A stretch of 10,674 nt of DNA from JAWXTP01 sp044433415 (GTDB taxonomy: Bacteria; Bacteroidota; Bacteroidia; Bacteroidales; Rikenellaceae), in the NCBI GenBank assembly GCA_044433415.1, contig JAWXTP010000103.1, forward strand, positions 1 to 10,674, written 5' to 3'. The notes under the pieces were generated by a model, which ran no database searches, was not told where the DNA came from, and saw only the letters and a list, made by a program, of their open reading frames with translations. The position numbers and the translations under genes are program-made. This document shows positions 1 to 6,723 of this stretch, in pieces (the stretch's first letter is position 1; the number at the start of each line of letters is the position of its first letter).

Positions 1-237
1 TTTCCCAATAACGGCCTACATTTTTCACCTTTTCCGAAAAAGAAGTGCTCACAACCTCGAGGTTGCTCCGCGTTCTTTTCCGAAAAACGCAAAAAATCTA
101 AGCCATTCTTGGAAAAAGCGAACAATCGTGGACGTTATCAACCGCTCATGCTAACCACCCTGGGTGTTAACTAAGGACGACAAGCGACAAAATATTTAAT
201 AAAGATTATAGAAAGAAAAAATAACATATAAACAAAA
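1..237. other. Intergenic region of unknown content, less AT-rich than its surroundings
   Basis: I can assign no gene here. Bases 1-174 are visibly richer in G+C than the following AT-rich leader (about 185-237). Frame 1 is open from the window edge to a TAA at 172-174 and frame 2 to a TAA at 151-153, so the end of an upstream gene is possible. The predicted peptides are rich in Lys, Ser and Pro and match nothing I know, and two frames being open together argues for chance. The stretch holds a direct repeat, a palindrome and a quasi-palindrome around 152-169 (CACCC-T-GGGTG core). No clear TAnnTTTG promoter element precedes the gene at 238. Confidence 0.4.
29..90. repeat. 13-bp direct repeat flanking a 14-bp perfect palindrome
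   Basis: CTTTTCCGAAAAA occurs at 29-41 and again at 75-87. Between the copies, 52-65 reads CAACCTCGAGGTTG, a perfect palindrome. A further outer pairing is possible (38-44 with 73-79), and 70-90 can fold alone on a GCGTT/AACGC stem. No T-tract follows on either strand, so it does not look like an intrinsic terminator. It could be a protein-binding site, part of a dispersed intergenic repeat, or chance. Confidence 0.5.
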
Positions 238-669
238 ATGGGATATTTAGAAGGAAAACAAAAGCAACTCGATATTAGATATCTTAAAATGGCGCGTATT
301 TGGGCAGAAAACTCATATTGCGTACGTCGCCAAGTTGGCGCTATCATAGTCAAAGATAAAATGATAATCTCGGATGGGTATAATGGCACTCCGTCGGGTT
401 TTGAAAATATTTGTGAGGATGAAAATATTAAAACTAAACCTTATGTGCTACATGCTGAGGCTAATGCTATAACTAAAGTGGCTAAAAGTCATAATAACTC
501 AGATGGAGCAACTCTTTATGTAACTGCTTCACCTTGTATAGAATGCGCAAAACTTATTATACAAGCAGGAATCAAACGTGTGGTATACTGTGATTCTTAT
601 CATGATACTGCGGGCATAGACCTGCTTAAAAGAGCTAATATTGAAGTTATTCAACAGTTAGACGAATAA
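238..669 (+). CDS. dCMP deaminase / ComE operon protein 2-type cytidine deaminase family
   Basis: This is a 143-residue zinc-dependent deaminase of the cytidine/deoxycytidylate deaminase superfamily. By family it probably converts dCMP to dUMP in the cytosol, feeding thymidylate synthesis. The zinc site is complete: H72 and the proton-shuttling E74 in HAEANAI, and C100 and C103 in PCIEC. The glycine-rich GYNGTPSGF segment (47-55) and the C59-E60 that follows are typical of dCMP deaminases and ComEB-like proteins. Length is normal for the short bacterial form. The ATG at 238 lies after an A-rich leader, usual in Bacteroidetes, and the family's opening region (LDIRYLKMARIWAENS) begins at residue 11. 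It stands alone, 88 bases before manA. A weak AT-only hairpin (673-677 with 683-687) follows the stop. Substrate preference for dCMP over other cytosine compounds is inferred. Confidence 0.9.
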   Translation: MGYLEGKQKQLDIRYLKMARIWAENSYCVRRQVGAIIVKDKMIISDGYNGTPSGFENICEDENIKTKPYVLHAEANAITKVAKSHNNSDGATLYVTASPCIECAKLIIQAGIKRVVYCDSYHDTAGIDLLKRANIEVIQQLDE

Positions 670-698
670 ATATTGATTTAAAATCAAAATTAAAAAAA

Positions 699-733
699 TA
701 TTTCTTAAAAAAATAGTATATTTGTAAGAAATA
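699..733 (+). promoter_or_regulatory. Probable manA promoter (-7 TATATTTG) inside a 9-bp inverted repeat
   Basis: TATATTTG at 717-724 is a full match to the Bacteroidetes -7 consensus TAnnTTTG, 33 bases before the manA start codon. No convincing -33 TTTG is seen at the usual spacing. The element sits inside a perfect dyad: TATTTCTTA at 699-707 and TAAGAAATA at 725-733, with a 17-base spacer. One arm lies between the -33 and -7 regions and the other touches the -7 element and the expected start point, an operator-like placement. In DNA this AT-rich the dyad could be chance. Confidence 0.55.
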
Positions 734-757
734 CTCACACTAAAATTTATAATAATT

Positions 758-1723
758 ATGTTATATCCGATGAAATTTGCTCCCCTATTTAAGGAACGTA
801 TCTGGGGAGGTAGAAAAATGGAAGAAAAATTTGGTAAACAACTACCTGCCGATGTTGCAATAGGCGAAAGTTGGGAACTGTCAGGTGTCGAAGGTGACGT
901 TTCAGTTGTAGCTAACGGTAAATTAGCGGGTAACTCTCTTGCTGAACTTATAGAAGTATATATGGGTGACCTAGTAGGTGATAAAGTTTATGAGCAATAT
1001 GGTGAAGAATTTCCTATACTTATTAAACTTATTGACGCTGACGATGTGCTTTCAATTCAAGTGCACCCAGACGACGAATTGTCAAAAGAACGCCACAATG
1101 CTTACGGTAAAACAGAAATGTGGTATATCATAGATAACGAACCTGATGCTTCTCTATACTTAGGTTTTAACCAAGAAGTTGACCAAGAAAAATATCTTGA
1201 ATACCTAAATAAAGGCGCTTTACAAGAAATCCTAGGCGAAATCAAAGTTAAGCCAGGCGATGCTTACTTTATCCCAGCTGGTGCTATTCACGCCATAGGA
1301 AAAGGCATACTTATTGCTGAGATTCAACAAACTTCTGATATCACTTACCGCGTTTTCGACTGGAATCGTGTAGATGCTAATGGTAATGGTCGTGAGCTAC
1401 ATACAGAACTTGCTATTGATGCTATCAACTTTAACGATACTACAAAATATGATATCACAGTAACTCCTAAAGCTAACGAGAATGTACAAATGCAATCTTG
1501 CAAATACTTCACTTCTAGCGTTATAGAAGTAGATGGCACTCTTGTTCGTGATTACTATGATAGAGACTCTTTTAACATCTATATGTGCCTTGAAGGCGAA
1601 ATAAGTGTTAAAACAAAAGAAGGTGTAGAAACAATGACTAAGGGTGAAACAATCTTGATACCTGCTGTTATTGATGCTGTAGAGCTTTCAGGTAAAGGGA
1701 AAATTATCGAAGTTTTTATGTAG
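758..1723 (+). CDS. manA: Mannose-6-phosphate isomerase, class I
   Basis: This cytosolic, zinc-dependent cupin enzyme interconverts mannose 6-phosphate and fructose 6-phosphate, linking mannose use and GDP-mannose/GDP-fucose precursor supply to glycolysis. The 321-residue length fits the short bacterial form. The opening MLYPMKFAPLFKERIWGG is the family's N-terminal signature. The expected zinc ligands are present: Q101 and H103 in QVHPDD, E120 in KTEMWYI, and H178 in AIHAIG. R198 in TYRVFDWNR is the expected catalytic arginine. The C-terminal third (about 245-321) is the second, degenerate cupin lobe, with GETILIPA at 296-303. The start at 758 is supported by the family N-terminus and by the promoter just upstream. 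It appears monocistronic, bounded by that promoter and the hairpin at 1757-1797. No key residue is missing. Confidence 0.95.
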   Translation: MLYPMKFAPLFKERIWGGRKMEEKFGKQLPADVAIGESWELSGVEGDVSVVANGKLAGNSLAELIEVYMGDLVGDKVYEQYGEEFPILIKLIDADDVLSIQVHPDDELSKERHNAYGKTEMWYIIDNEPDASLYLGFNQEVDQEKYLEYLNKGALQEILGEIKVKPGDAYFIPAGAIHAIGKGILIAEIQQTSDITYRVFDWNRVDANGNGRELHTELAIDAINFNDTTKYDITVTPKANENVQMQSCKYFTSSVIEVDGTLVRDYYDRDSFNIYMCLEGEISVKTKEGVETMTKGETILIPAVIDAVELSGKGKIIEVFM

Positions 1724-1756
1724 TTTATATACAATAAAATACATTTTTTATAGTTG

Positions 1757-1800
1757 AAGAATAGTAGGATAGAATTTTTGTTTATACTACTATTCTTTTC
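1757..1800 (+). terminator. Terminator-like hairpin after manA
   Basis: An 11-bp perfect stem (1757-1767 with 1787-1797, core AGAATAGTAG/CTACTATTCT) encloses a 19-base loop. A T-rich run, TTC then ATTTTT, follows. The stem is AT-rich and the loop long, so it may be weak. It lies 34 bases after the manA stop and 37 before the next gene. Confidence 0.6.
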
Positions 1801-1833
1801 ATTTTTACTGTTTCGTAATTTAACTATTTATAT

Positions 1834-3105
1834 ATGCAAGCCAGATTAATATCATTATTATTTATAATATCATTGCTTTTTAGTTGTGCAGATAAAGATT
1901 CTTATCTAGAATTATCTCAGTCTACCTTTAAGTTAGACAATGTAGAAACAACACTAATTATAGAAATCTCAACAGACGAAGATTGGACAACAATTAATAG
2001 TAATGATTGGTGTGTCTTAGATCAGACTTCTGGTTTTGGTGATGCAACTTTGGAAATAACAGTAAGTGCTAATGATTCTGGTGAAGATAGGGCAGCTGAA
2101 ATTTTTGTAAAATCAGGAATTAATTATCAAAGAATCTCTATATCTCAATATAGTGAATTTGATGATACACAATTTGAAATACCTGTTATTTTCCATATTC
2201 TTTATAAAAACTCACTTAACAGTTCTCAATACGTTAAGAGTTCTTGGATAGAGGAAATATTAGAAGAAGCAAATTCTCTTTTCTCTAGTACTACAGATAT
2301 GAATGTAACATTTGTTCTTCCAACCGAAGACAGCAATGGTAACGCTCTTACCGAAGCAGGTATAAATCGCATAAAAATTGATGATTCAGAAATTGACTAT
2401 TCAGAATTTATGAAAGGAGAATATTCTGCTGTTGGTGCAGATGATTTATGGAGTCTAACTTCTTACATCAATGTGTTTGTTTATACTTTTGAACAGGTGT
2501 CAGGTAGCGGCACTGTACTTGGGGTGTCACATTTACCTTATACCGTTAGTGATTACCCATTAGATGGACTAGTTGTAGGAGATTATTATATTAATCAAAG
2601 TTACACTACTACTTACCCTCATTGTATATCTATAAACAATGATTATATCTATAGTAGAAGTGATGATGACACTTATGTATCTACTGATATTACAGTTACT
2701 TTAGCTCATGAATTAGGACACTATGTTGGTCTTTTGCATGCCTTTGAAGAAGATGACACACCGACAGACTACTGTGACGATACTCCAAATTATTCAAGAA
2801 CAGACTACATCTCTTGGCTTTCAGGATTGACGTGGTCTAATATGAGTTACAGCCTAGATTATCTAAGTCAAAGAACAGCAACAGATGGTTCTACATTTAC
2901 TGCACGTAACATTATGGACTATTATTACTGCTGGTCTGATACTTTCACCTCTGATCAACGTACACGCGTAAGACACGTTTTAAATTACAGTCCTCTTATG
3001 CCAGGTCCTAAGCGTAATAGTACTAAATCAGCACCTGCTAACGCTGTTAGACCTGAACCAAAATTTGTTGAATGTGTTGAGTGTGTTGACGGTCATAGGC
3101 ATTAG
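1834..3105 (+). CDS. BACON-domain lipoprotein, M43-like (pappalysin-type) zinc metalloprotease
   Basis: The 423-residue precursor starts with a lipoprotein signal (hydrophobic 5-17, lipobox LLFSC, lipidated C18), so the protein should be anchored in the cell envelope, possibly on the surface. Residues about 24-107 resemble a BACON domain (Bacteroidetes-associated Ig-like fold, often carbohydrate- or mucin-linked), with the W51...W59 region and the closing VKSGINYQRISISQ. The peptidase domain spans about 112-390. It has the full metzincin zinc motif HELGHYVGLLH (H292, E293, H296, H302) and a Met-turn, NIMDY, with M361. Cysteines at 264, 314 and 366 may form disulfides as in M43 enzymes. It resembles the zinc-dependent metalloproteinase lipoproteins of Bacteroides, but the exact subfamily is uncertain. 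Oddly, the last 11 residues, ECVECVDGHRH, carry a CxxC and an HxH. It stands alone between two hairpins. Substrates are unknown. Confidence 0.88.
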   Translation: MQARLISLLFIISLLFSCADKDSYLELSQSTFKLDNVETTLIIEISTDEDWTTINSNDWCVLDQTSGFGDATLEITVSANDSGEDRAAEIFVKSGINYQRISISQYSEFDDTQFEIPVIFHILYKNSLNSSQYVKSSWIEEILEEANSLFSSTTDMNVTFVLPTEDSNGNALTEAGINRIKIDDSEIDYSEFMKGEYSAVGADDLWSLTSYINVFVYTFEQVSGSGTVLGVSHLPYTVSDYPLDGLVVGDYYINQSYTTTYPHCISINNDYIYSRSDDDTYVSTDITVTLAHELGHYVGLLHAFEEDDTPTDYCDDTPNYSRTDYISWLSGLTWSNMSYSLDYLSQRTATDGSTFTARNIMDYYYCWSDTFTSDQRTRVRHVLNYSPLMPGPKRNSTKSAPANAVRPEPKFVECVECVDGHRH

Positions 3106-3122
3106 ATAATACAATAAAATGC

Positions 3123-3175
3123 AAAAAAGGCTTAGTTAGAAGGAATTAAATTACTTCTTGCTAAGTCTTTTTTTG
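3123..3175 (+). terminator. Strong intrinsic terminator after the metalloprotease gene
   Basis: A long stem (3123-3135 with 3161-3173, continuing with 3138-3142 and 3154-3158) has an 11-base loop and ends in seven to eight T residues (about 3168-3174). It contains GGCTTAG/CTAAGTC with one G-T pair and an A-tract/T-tract base. It separates the protease gene from the metal-related genes. Confidence 0.85.
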
Positions 3176-3183
3176 TATTTTTA

Positions 3184-3214
3184 TTGTGCATATTGTCATT
3201 TTTTACTACCTTTA
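3184..3214 (+). promoter_or_regulatory. Probable promoter of the Cys/His-rich protein and TonB receptor unit
   Basis: TACCTTTA at 3207-3214 matches the Bacteroidetes -7 element TAnnTTTG at all fixed positions but the last. A TTG at 3184-3186 lies 20 bases upstream, the right spacing for the -33 element. It falls directly after the terminator at 3123-3175 and 34 bases before the ATG at 3249. No operator-like dyad was seen. Confidence 0.5.
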
Positions 3215-3248
3215 CGAAATATTTATAGGTACTTACAACACAAACTAA

Positions 3249-3707
3249 ATGCAACTACGTAAATACATATCGACTTTATTGCTAATCATCTATACTATTG
3301 CTGTAGGTGGTTCGCTTCTGGATGCGTATGTGCCTTGTAAATGTGGACACACCTATAAGTGTGAAAGTGAACACATTCACCTGCATAATCATAATGGAGA
3401 TTGTTGTTCTCATGATCATGATTGTTTTGAAAAAGTATGCCTTGCTGATTATTTTACCCAAATAAATAACAGTCACTGTGAACATACTCATTATATAGAC
3501 ACTAGTTTATACACTTTTAACCCTCAGCAAAACGAAATAGCAACTAGCAATAAATGGTTTGCTATTGAAAAATGTTTAGGCTTTGAATTTAATATTACTA
3601 ATGTACACGATGCGAAGTTAAATACCTTTGACTATTCGTATACTCCGCTTCTCTTAGAACATATTTATAAGTCTACAGGCTTCCGTGCGCCCCCTTTTTT
3701 AATATAA
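3249..3707 (+). CDS. Exported Cys/His-rich protein of unknown function (possibly DUF6769-like)
   Basis: No function is known to me for this 152-residue protein. A hydrophobic segment at about 7-26 looks like a signal peptide or single N-terminal anchor, so the rest should be periplasmic. Residues 30-81 are remarkably dense in metal-binding side chains: eight Cys (30, 32, 38, 52, 53, 59, 64, 77) and ten His (34, 42, 44, 46, 48, 55, 57, 76, 79, 81). They include HIHLHNH and CCSHDHDC. The remainder is ordinary, with C109 and a C-terminal GFRAPPFLI. I recall an RAPP-type tail from small uncharacterised Bacteroidetes proteins encoded beside TonB receptors, perhaps DUF6769; this is memory, not a search. 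It lies 61 bases before the receptor gene and is probably co-transcribed with it. A role in binding or sensing a soft metal is inference. Confidence 0.8.
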   Translation: MQLRKYISTLLLIIYTIAVGGSLLDAYVPCKCGHTYKCESEHIHLHNHNGDCCSHDHDCFEKVCLADYFTQINNSHCEHTHYIDTSLYTFNPQQNEIATSNKWFAIEKCLGFEFNITNVHDAKLNTFDYSYTPLLLEHIYKSTGFRAPPFLI

Positions 3708-3723
3708 CTAATTTTTAAAATTT

Positions 3724-3743
3724 GTGAGGAAAAACCACCTCAC
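3724..3743 (+). promoter_or_regulatory. Small hairpin in the spacer before the TonB receptor gene
   Basis: GTGAGG (3724-3729) and CCTCAC (3738-3743) form a perfect 6-bp, GC-containing stem with an 8-base loop. It sits 25 bases before the receptor start codon, and no T-tract follows. It could affect mRNA processing or translation between the two genes, or be chance. Confidence 0.3.
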
Positions 3744-3768
3744 TGGTTATATCTAAAAATCAATTTCA

Positions 3769-6099
3769 ATGAATTTAAAAAATATTTTATTTGTTGTGGC
3801 AATATTTTTTGCTTCAACAGGCGTGTCTATATCTCAGAATATCAAAGGCGTAGTCACTGATGAAAATAATGAGCCTTTACTAGGAGCTGCTATTTACTGG
3901 GCTGAGACTACAGTAGGTGCTACTACTGGGACAAATGGAGCATTTGAACTCCACCGTGTTAAAAATTACAACTACCTTGTCGCATCTTTCATAGGATATA
4001 AAAACGATACTATAGCTATTAAAAGCGATATGCAGCAAGTCAATTTCCAACTTTCAACTGAGGGTATAGGTATTGACGAAGCCGTTGTGGAAGGCACAAA
4101 AAGAGGTAACTTCATCGCTACTGATGGACTTACAAAAAACGAAACTATATCTTTCGCAGGACTTTGTAAAATGGCATGCTGTACACTTGCTGAAAGTTTT
4201 GAAAATTCAGCTTCAGTAACAGTAGGATATAGTGATGCCATCTCTGGAGCGCGACAAATTAAGATGCTAGGTCTTACGGGTAACTACACTCAAATTCTAG
4301 ACGAAAATCGTTCTATTATGCGTGGGTTAAGCTCACCCTATGGTCTTACTTATACACCAGGTATGTGGCTTAACTCCATTCAAGTATCAAAAGGTGTAGC
4401 TTCTGTAACAGCAGGTCACGATGCCATTACAGGACAAGTGAACTTAGAACACCGTAAATCTACAGATGAAGAAAAGTTTTTCTTAAACCTTTATATTGAC
4501 GATGAACTTCGTCCAGAGGTAAACCTTTCTTCTGCATTTCCTGTTTCTAAAAATGGTAAACTTACAAGTATCATATTGTTCCATGGCTCAAAAGATACAG
4601 ACGCTGTAAAAAAAGACCATAATGATGATGGCTTCCGCGATATGCCTAATACGGAAACTTACTCACTAGCAAATAGATGGTTATATGCTGCTGACAATGG
4701 AACTCAAATACGTTGGGGATTTAAGTTGTTACAAAATAACAATACTGGAGGTATGATAGGCTATGACGACTCTATGCGTGAGGATATGTATGATTCATGG
4801 GCAACAGAAGGCACTCTTTATGGTTCTAATATTAAAAACAGAGAGGCTACAGCTTATTTAAAAGTAGGTATGCCTGTGGGTCGTAGTATTTACGATGAAG
4901 AAGATGGTGAATTGCGTTCAAATATTGCTTTAGTAGCGGATTTTAGCCACTTTAGTGAAGATGCCTACTTCGGACTAAACGATTATGATGGTACACAGAA
5001 TAGTGCTTCTATGAATTTAATGTATAATCATTATTTTTCTACACGTTCATCATTAAACTTAGGGTTACATACTCATCTTGACTTTATTAATGAGAAGTTG
5101 CTAAACGAGACTCCGTGGTTATCATCTAATAATGTTCAGGATTATGATTTTGACCGTGAAGAACATGAAGCAGGTATCTTTGCGGAATATACCTATTCCA
5201 TCAAAGATAAACTTTCTATAGTAGCAGGCATACGTGGTGATTACAACAACTATTTTGATACCTATTTTGCTACTCCACGAAGTCATATCCGTTGGAATAT
5301 TACTCCAACAACTACTTTCCGTGCATCAGCAGGTCTAGGAACACGAACAACAAGTATAATTACTGATAATATAGGTATCCTAACTACAGGTCGACGTATA
5401 GTATTTGCTGATGGAGTGGATTTTGAGGATTTTAACCGTATGGAGAAGGCCGCTACTTATGGAGGTAGCTTCACTCAAAGTTTCAACCTTATTCGTGAAC
5501 AGGCAGCTACTATAAGTGTGGATTATTTCCGTACTCAATTTAGTAATTCAGTAGTTGTTGACCAAGAGCGTGATGCAGAAAGTGTTTATATTTATAATAG
5601 CAATGGAGAATCGTATACAGATACCTACCAGGCTGATTTCTCGTGGCAACCTTTAGACAGATTGGATATCTTTGCTACTTACCGTCACACGGATAGCAAG
5701 ATGGAAATTATGCGAAACGATGGAAGTACAGCCATGGTGGAACGTCCTTTGGTAAGTCGTTATAAGACACTTTTAAATGTGCAATATGCTACACGTTTCC
5801 GCAAATGGACTTTTGATACTACTGTACAATATAATGGACCTAGTCGTATGCCAACACAAACAGGAGACCTTGCAGATAGTTATATGTCACCTAGTTATCC
5901 TATGCTTTTTGCTCAGGTAAGTCGTAAGTTTGGTATGTGGGAAGTGTATGTTGGCTGTGAAAATATCACTAACTACCGTCAGAATGATGCTATCATAAGC
6001 TCGGATGCGCCTTTCAGTTCAGAGTTTAACTCTATGAATGTGTGGGGTCCATTGAAAGGACGTAAGTTCTATGCAGGACTTCGTTTTAATATTTATTAA
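3769..6099 (+). CDS. TonB-dependent outer-membrane receptor, probably metal-related
   Basis: This 776-residue receptor should form a 22-strand outer-membrane barrel energised by TonB-ExbBD. After a signal peptide (about 1-22), residues 24-95 are a carboxypeptidase-regulatory-like beta-sandwich (IKGVVTDENNEPLLGAAI). Next is a TonB-box-like segment, IDEAVVEG (102-109), then the plug (about 125-230) with SDAISGARQIKMLGL and the closing GQVNLEHR. The barrel fills the rest and ends in FYAGLRFNIY, with the usual terminal aromatic residue. The plug begins with a Cys cluster, CKMACC (C133, C137, C138), in a segment I recall from related Bacteroidetes receptors. No SusD partner follows, which argues against a glycan SusCD system. 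Placement between a Cys/His-rich exported protein and an HMA-domain protein suggests a metal or metal complex as substrate, copper being a reasonable guess. Family certain; substrate inferred. Confidence 0.93.
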   Translation: MNLKNILFVVAIFFASTGVSISQNIKGVVTDENNEPLLGAAIYWAETTVGATTGTNGAFELHRVKNYNYLVASFIGYKNDTIAIKSDMQQVNFQLSTEGIGIDEAVVEGTKRGNFIATDGLTKNETISFAGLCKMACCTLAESFENSASVTVGYSDAISGARQIKMLGLTGNYTQILDENRSIMRGLSSPYGLTYTPGMWLNSIQVSKGVASVTAGHDAITGQVNLEHRKSTDEEKFFLNLYIDDELRPEVNLSSAFPVSKNGKLTSIILFHGSKDTDAVKKDHNDDGFRDMPNTETYSLANRWLYAADNGTQIRWGFKLLQNNNTGGMIGYDDSMREDMYDSWATEGTLYGSNIKNREATAYLKVGMPVGRSIYDEEDGELRSNIALVADFSHFSEDAYFGLNDYDGTQNSASMNLMYNHYFSTRSSLNLGLHTHLDFINEKLLNETPWLSSNNVQDYDFDREEHEAGIFAEYTYSIKDKLSIVAGIRGDYNNYFDTYFATPRSHIRWNITPTTTFRASAGLGTRTTSIITDNIGILTTGRRIVFADGVDFEDFNRMEKAATYGGSFTQSFNLIREQAATISVDYFRTQFSNSVVVDQERDAESVYIYNSNGESYTDTYQADFSWQPLDRLDIFATYRHTDSKMEIMRNDGSTAMVERPLVSRYKTLLNVQYATRFRKWTFDTTVQYNGPSRMPTQTGDLADSYMSPSYPMLFAQVSRKFGMWEVYVGCENITNYRQNDAIISSDAPFSSEFNSMNVWGPLKGRKFYAGLRFNIY

Positions 6100-6111
6100 A
6101 ATAAATTAATT

Positions 6112-6151
6112 GTTATTTCAGAATATATCAGTACCTTTATTCTGAAATAAC
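6112..6151 (+). promoter_or_regulatory. 14-bp perfect inverted repeat between the receptor and HMA genes
   Basis: GTTATTTCAGAATA (6112-6125) and its exact complement (6138-6151) enclose a 12-base loop. The stem begins 13 bases after the receptor stop and ends 33 bases before the HMA start. No T-tract follows on the + strand, so it is not a classic intrinsic terminator. It may be a partial terminator, an mRNA-stabilising 3' hairpin or a processing site that sets different levels of receptor and HMA protein. No TAnnTTTG promoter is visible between it and the next gene. Confidence 0.6.
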
Positions 6152-6184
6152 TCTAACTAAATAACCAATAAAACTAATTAAATC

Positions 6185-6517
6185 ATGAAAAAATTATTAT
6201 TATTTTGCCTAGTATTTATCATGGGTACAGCAGTAGCAAACACTGCAAACAAAAAAGACGTTAATTTAACAACAACAACTTTTATCACAAGCATTGATTG
6301 TGACCACTGTGTTAAGAAAATCAACAATAACATATCAGCTTTAGGTAAAGGTATAGAAAAAGTTGATATAGATCTTAAGTCTAAGGAAGTAAAAATCACT
6401 TATAACAGTAAAAAAAATTCTGATACAAAGATTATAGCTGGGTTCAAAAAAATAGATATTAAAGCTAGTGTTAAATCTCAACCTAAAAACACTTCTCCAA
6501 GTCCAAGTAAAAAATAA
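6185..6517 (+). CDS. Secreted single HMA-domain metal-binding protein
   Basis: This 110-residue protein has a signal peptide (MKKLLLFCLVFIMGTAVA, cleaved near residue 18-22) and one heavy-metal-associated domain (about 30-96) with the CopZ/Atx1-type beta-alpha-beta-beta-alpha-beta order. The metal motif is SIDCDHC, with C39 and C42 as the expected thiolate ligands for Cu(I) or a similar soft ion. The tail (97-110) is Lys/Ser/Pro-rich. Most HMA chaperones are cytosolic; export implies an envelope role, such as accepting metal from the receptor encoded 85 bases upstream. Cys8 lies inside the leader, too early and in the wrong context for a lipobox, so a soluble periplasmic protein is likely. 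It is probably co-transcribed with the receptor, subject to the hairpin at 6112-6151, and the strong terminator at 6540-6574 closes the unit. Metal identity is not readable from sequence. Confidence 0.88.
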   Translation: MKKLLLFCLVFIMGTAVANTANKKDVNLTTTTFITSIDCDHCVKKINNNISALGKGIEKVDIDLKSKEVKITYNSKKNSDTKIIAGFKKIDIKASVKSQPKNTSPSPSKK

Positions 6518-6538
6518 AGCACATAATTCACAGAACAC

Positions 6539-6582
6539 TAAGAGCTGATTTTAAAGTATTTAAAGTCAGCTCTTGTACTTTT
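6539..6582 (+). terminator. Strong hairpin terminator after the first HMA gene
   Basis: A 16-bp stem (6540-6555 with 6559-6574, one G-T pair) has a GTA loop and GC-rich base AAGAGCTGA/TCAGCTCTT. It is followed by GTACTTTTAT. It lies 22 bases after the stop and should end the 3249-6517 unit. Confidence 0.8.
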
Positions 6583-6661
6583 ATATAATAAAATAGATAA
6601 TAATTCGTTATAAGGTATAGAGCGTTTCTAAAATCGAATAAAACAAATTTCTAGAACACCC

Positions 6662-6703
6662 CATTAAACTTAACAACCTATAAAGTTTAATGTAATTTTT
6701 TTT
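6662..6703 (+). terminator. Second terminator-like hairpin, in the leader of the second HMA gene
   Basis: CATTAAACTT (6662-6671) pairs perfectly with AAGTTTAATG (6683-6692) around an 11-base loop, followed by TAATTTTTTTTT. It ends about 20 bases before the ATG at 6724. As the first HMA gene already has a terminator at 6540-6574, this may be a back-up or a leader attenuator controlling the second gene. The stem is AT-rich and may be weak. No clear promoter was seen in 6576-6661. Confidence 0.5.
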
Positions 6704-6723
6704 AACCATCAACAACCTTAATC

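Noticed and set aside
52..90. Palindrome and hairpin at the left edge as an intrinsic terminator
   Set aside because: No T-tract follows on either strand (A-rich on the +, GGAGC on the - side), so the structure is reported only as a repeat.
171..389. Minus-strand open frame across the start of the deaminase gene
   Set aside because: It overlaps a well-supported zinc deaminase gene on the + strand and shows no family features of its own.
3724..3747. Possible H-type pseudoknot: GTGAGG/CCTCAC with loop ACCA (3734-3737) pairing to TGGT (3744-3747)
   Set aside because: The second strand would follow the first stem with no linker and would have to span six base pairs, which is sterically implausible. 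Only the simple hairpin is kept.
3769..6099. TonB receptor as the SusC part of a glycan-uptake (SusCD) locus
   Set aside because: No SusD-like lipoprotein or glycoside hydrolase follows, and 776 residues is short for a typical SusC; the neighbours are metal-binding proteins.
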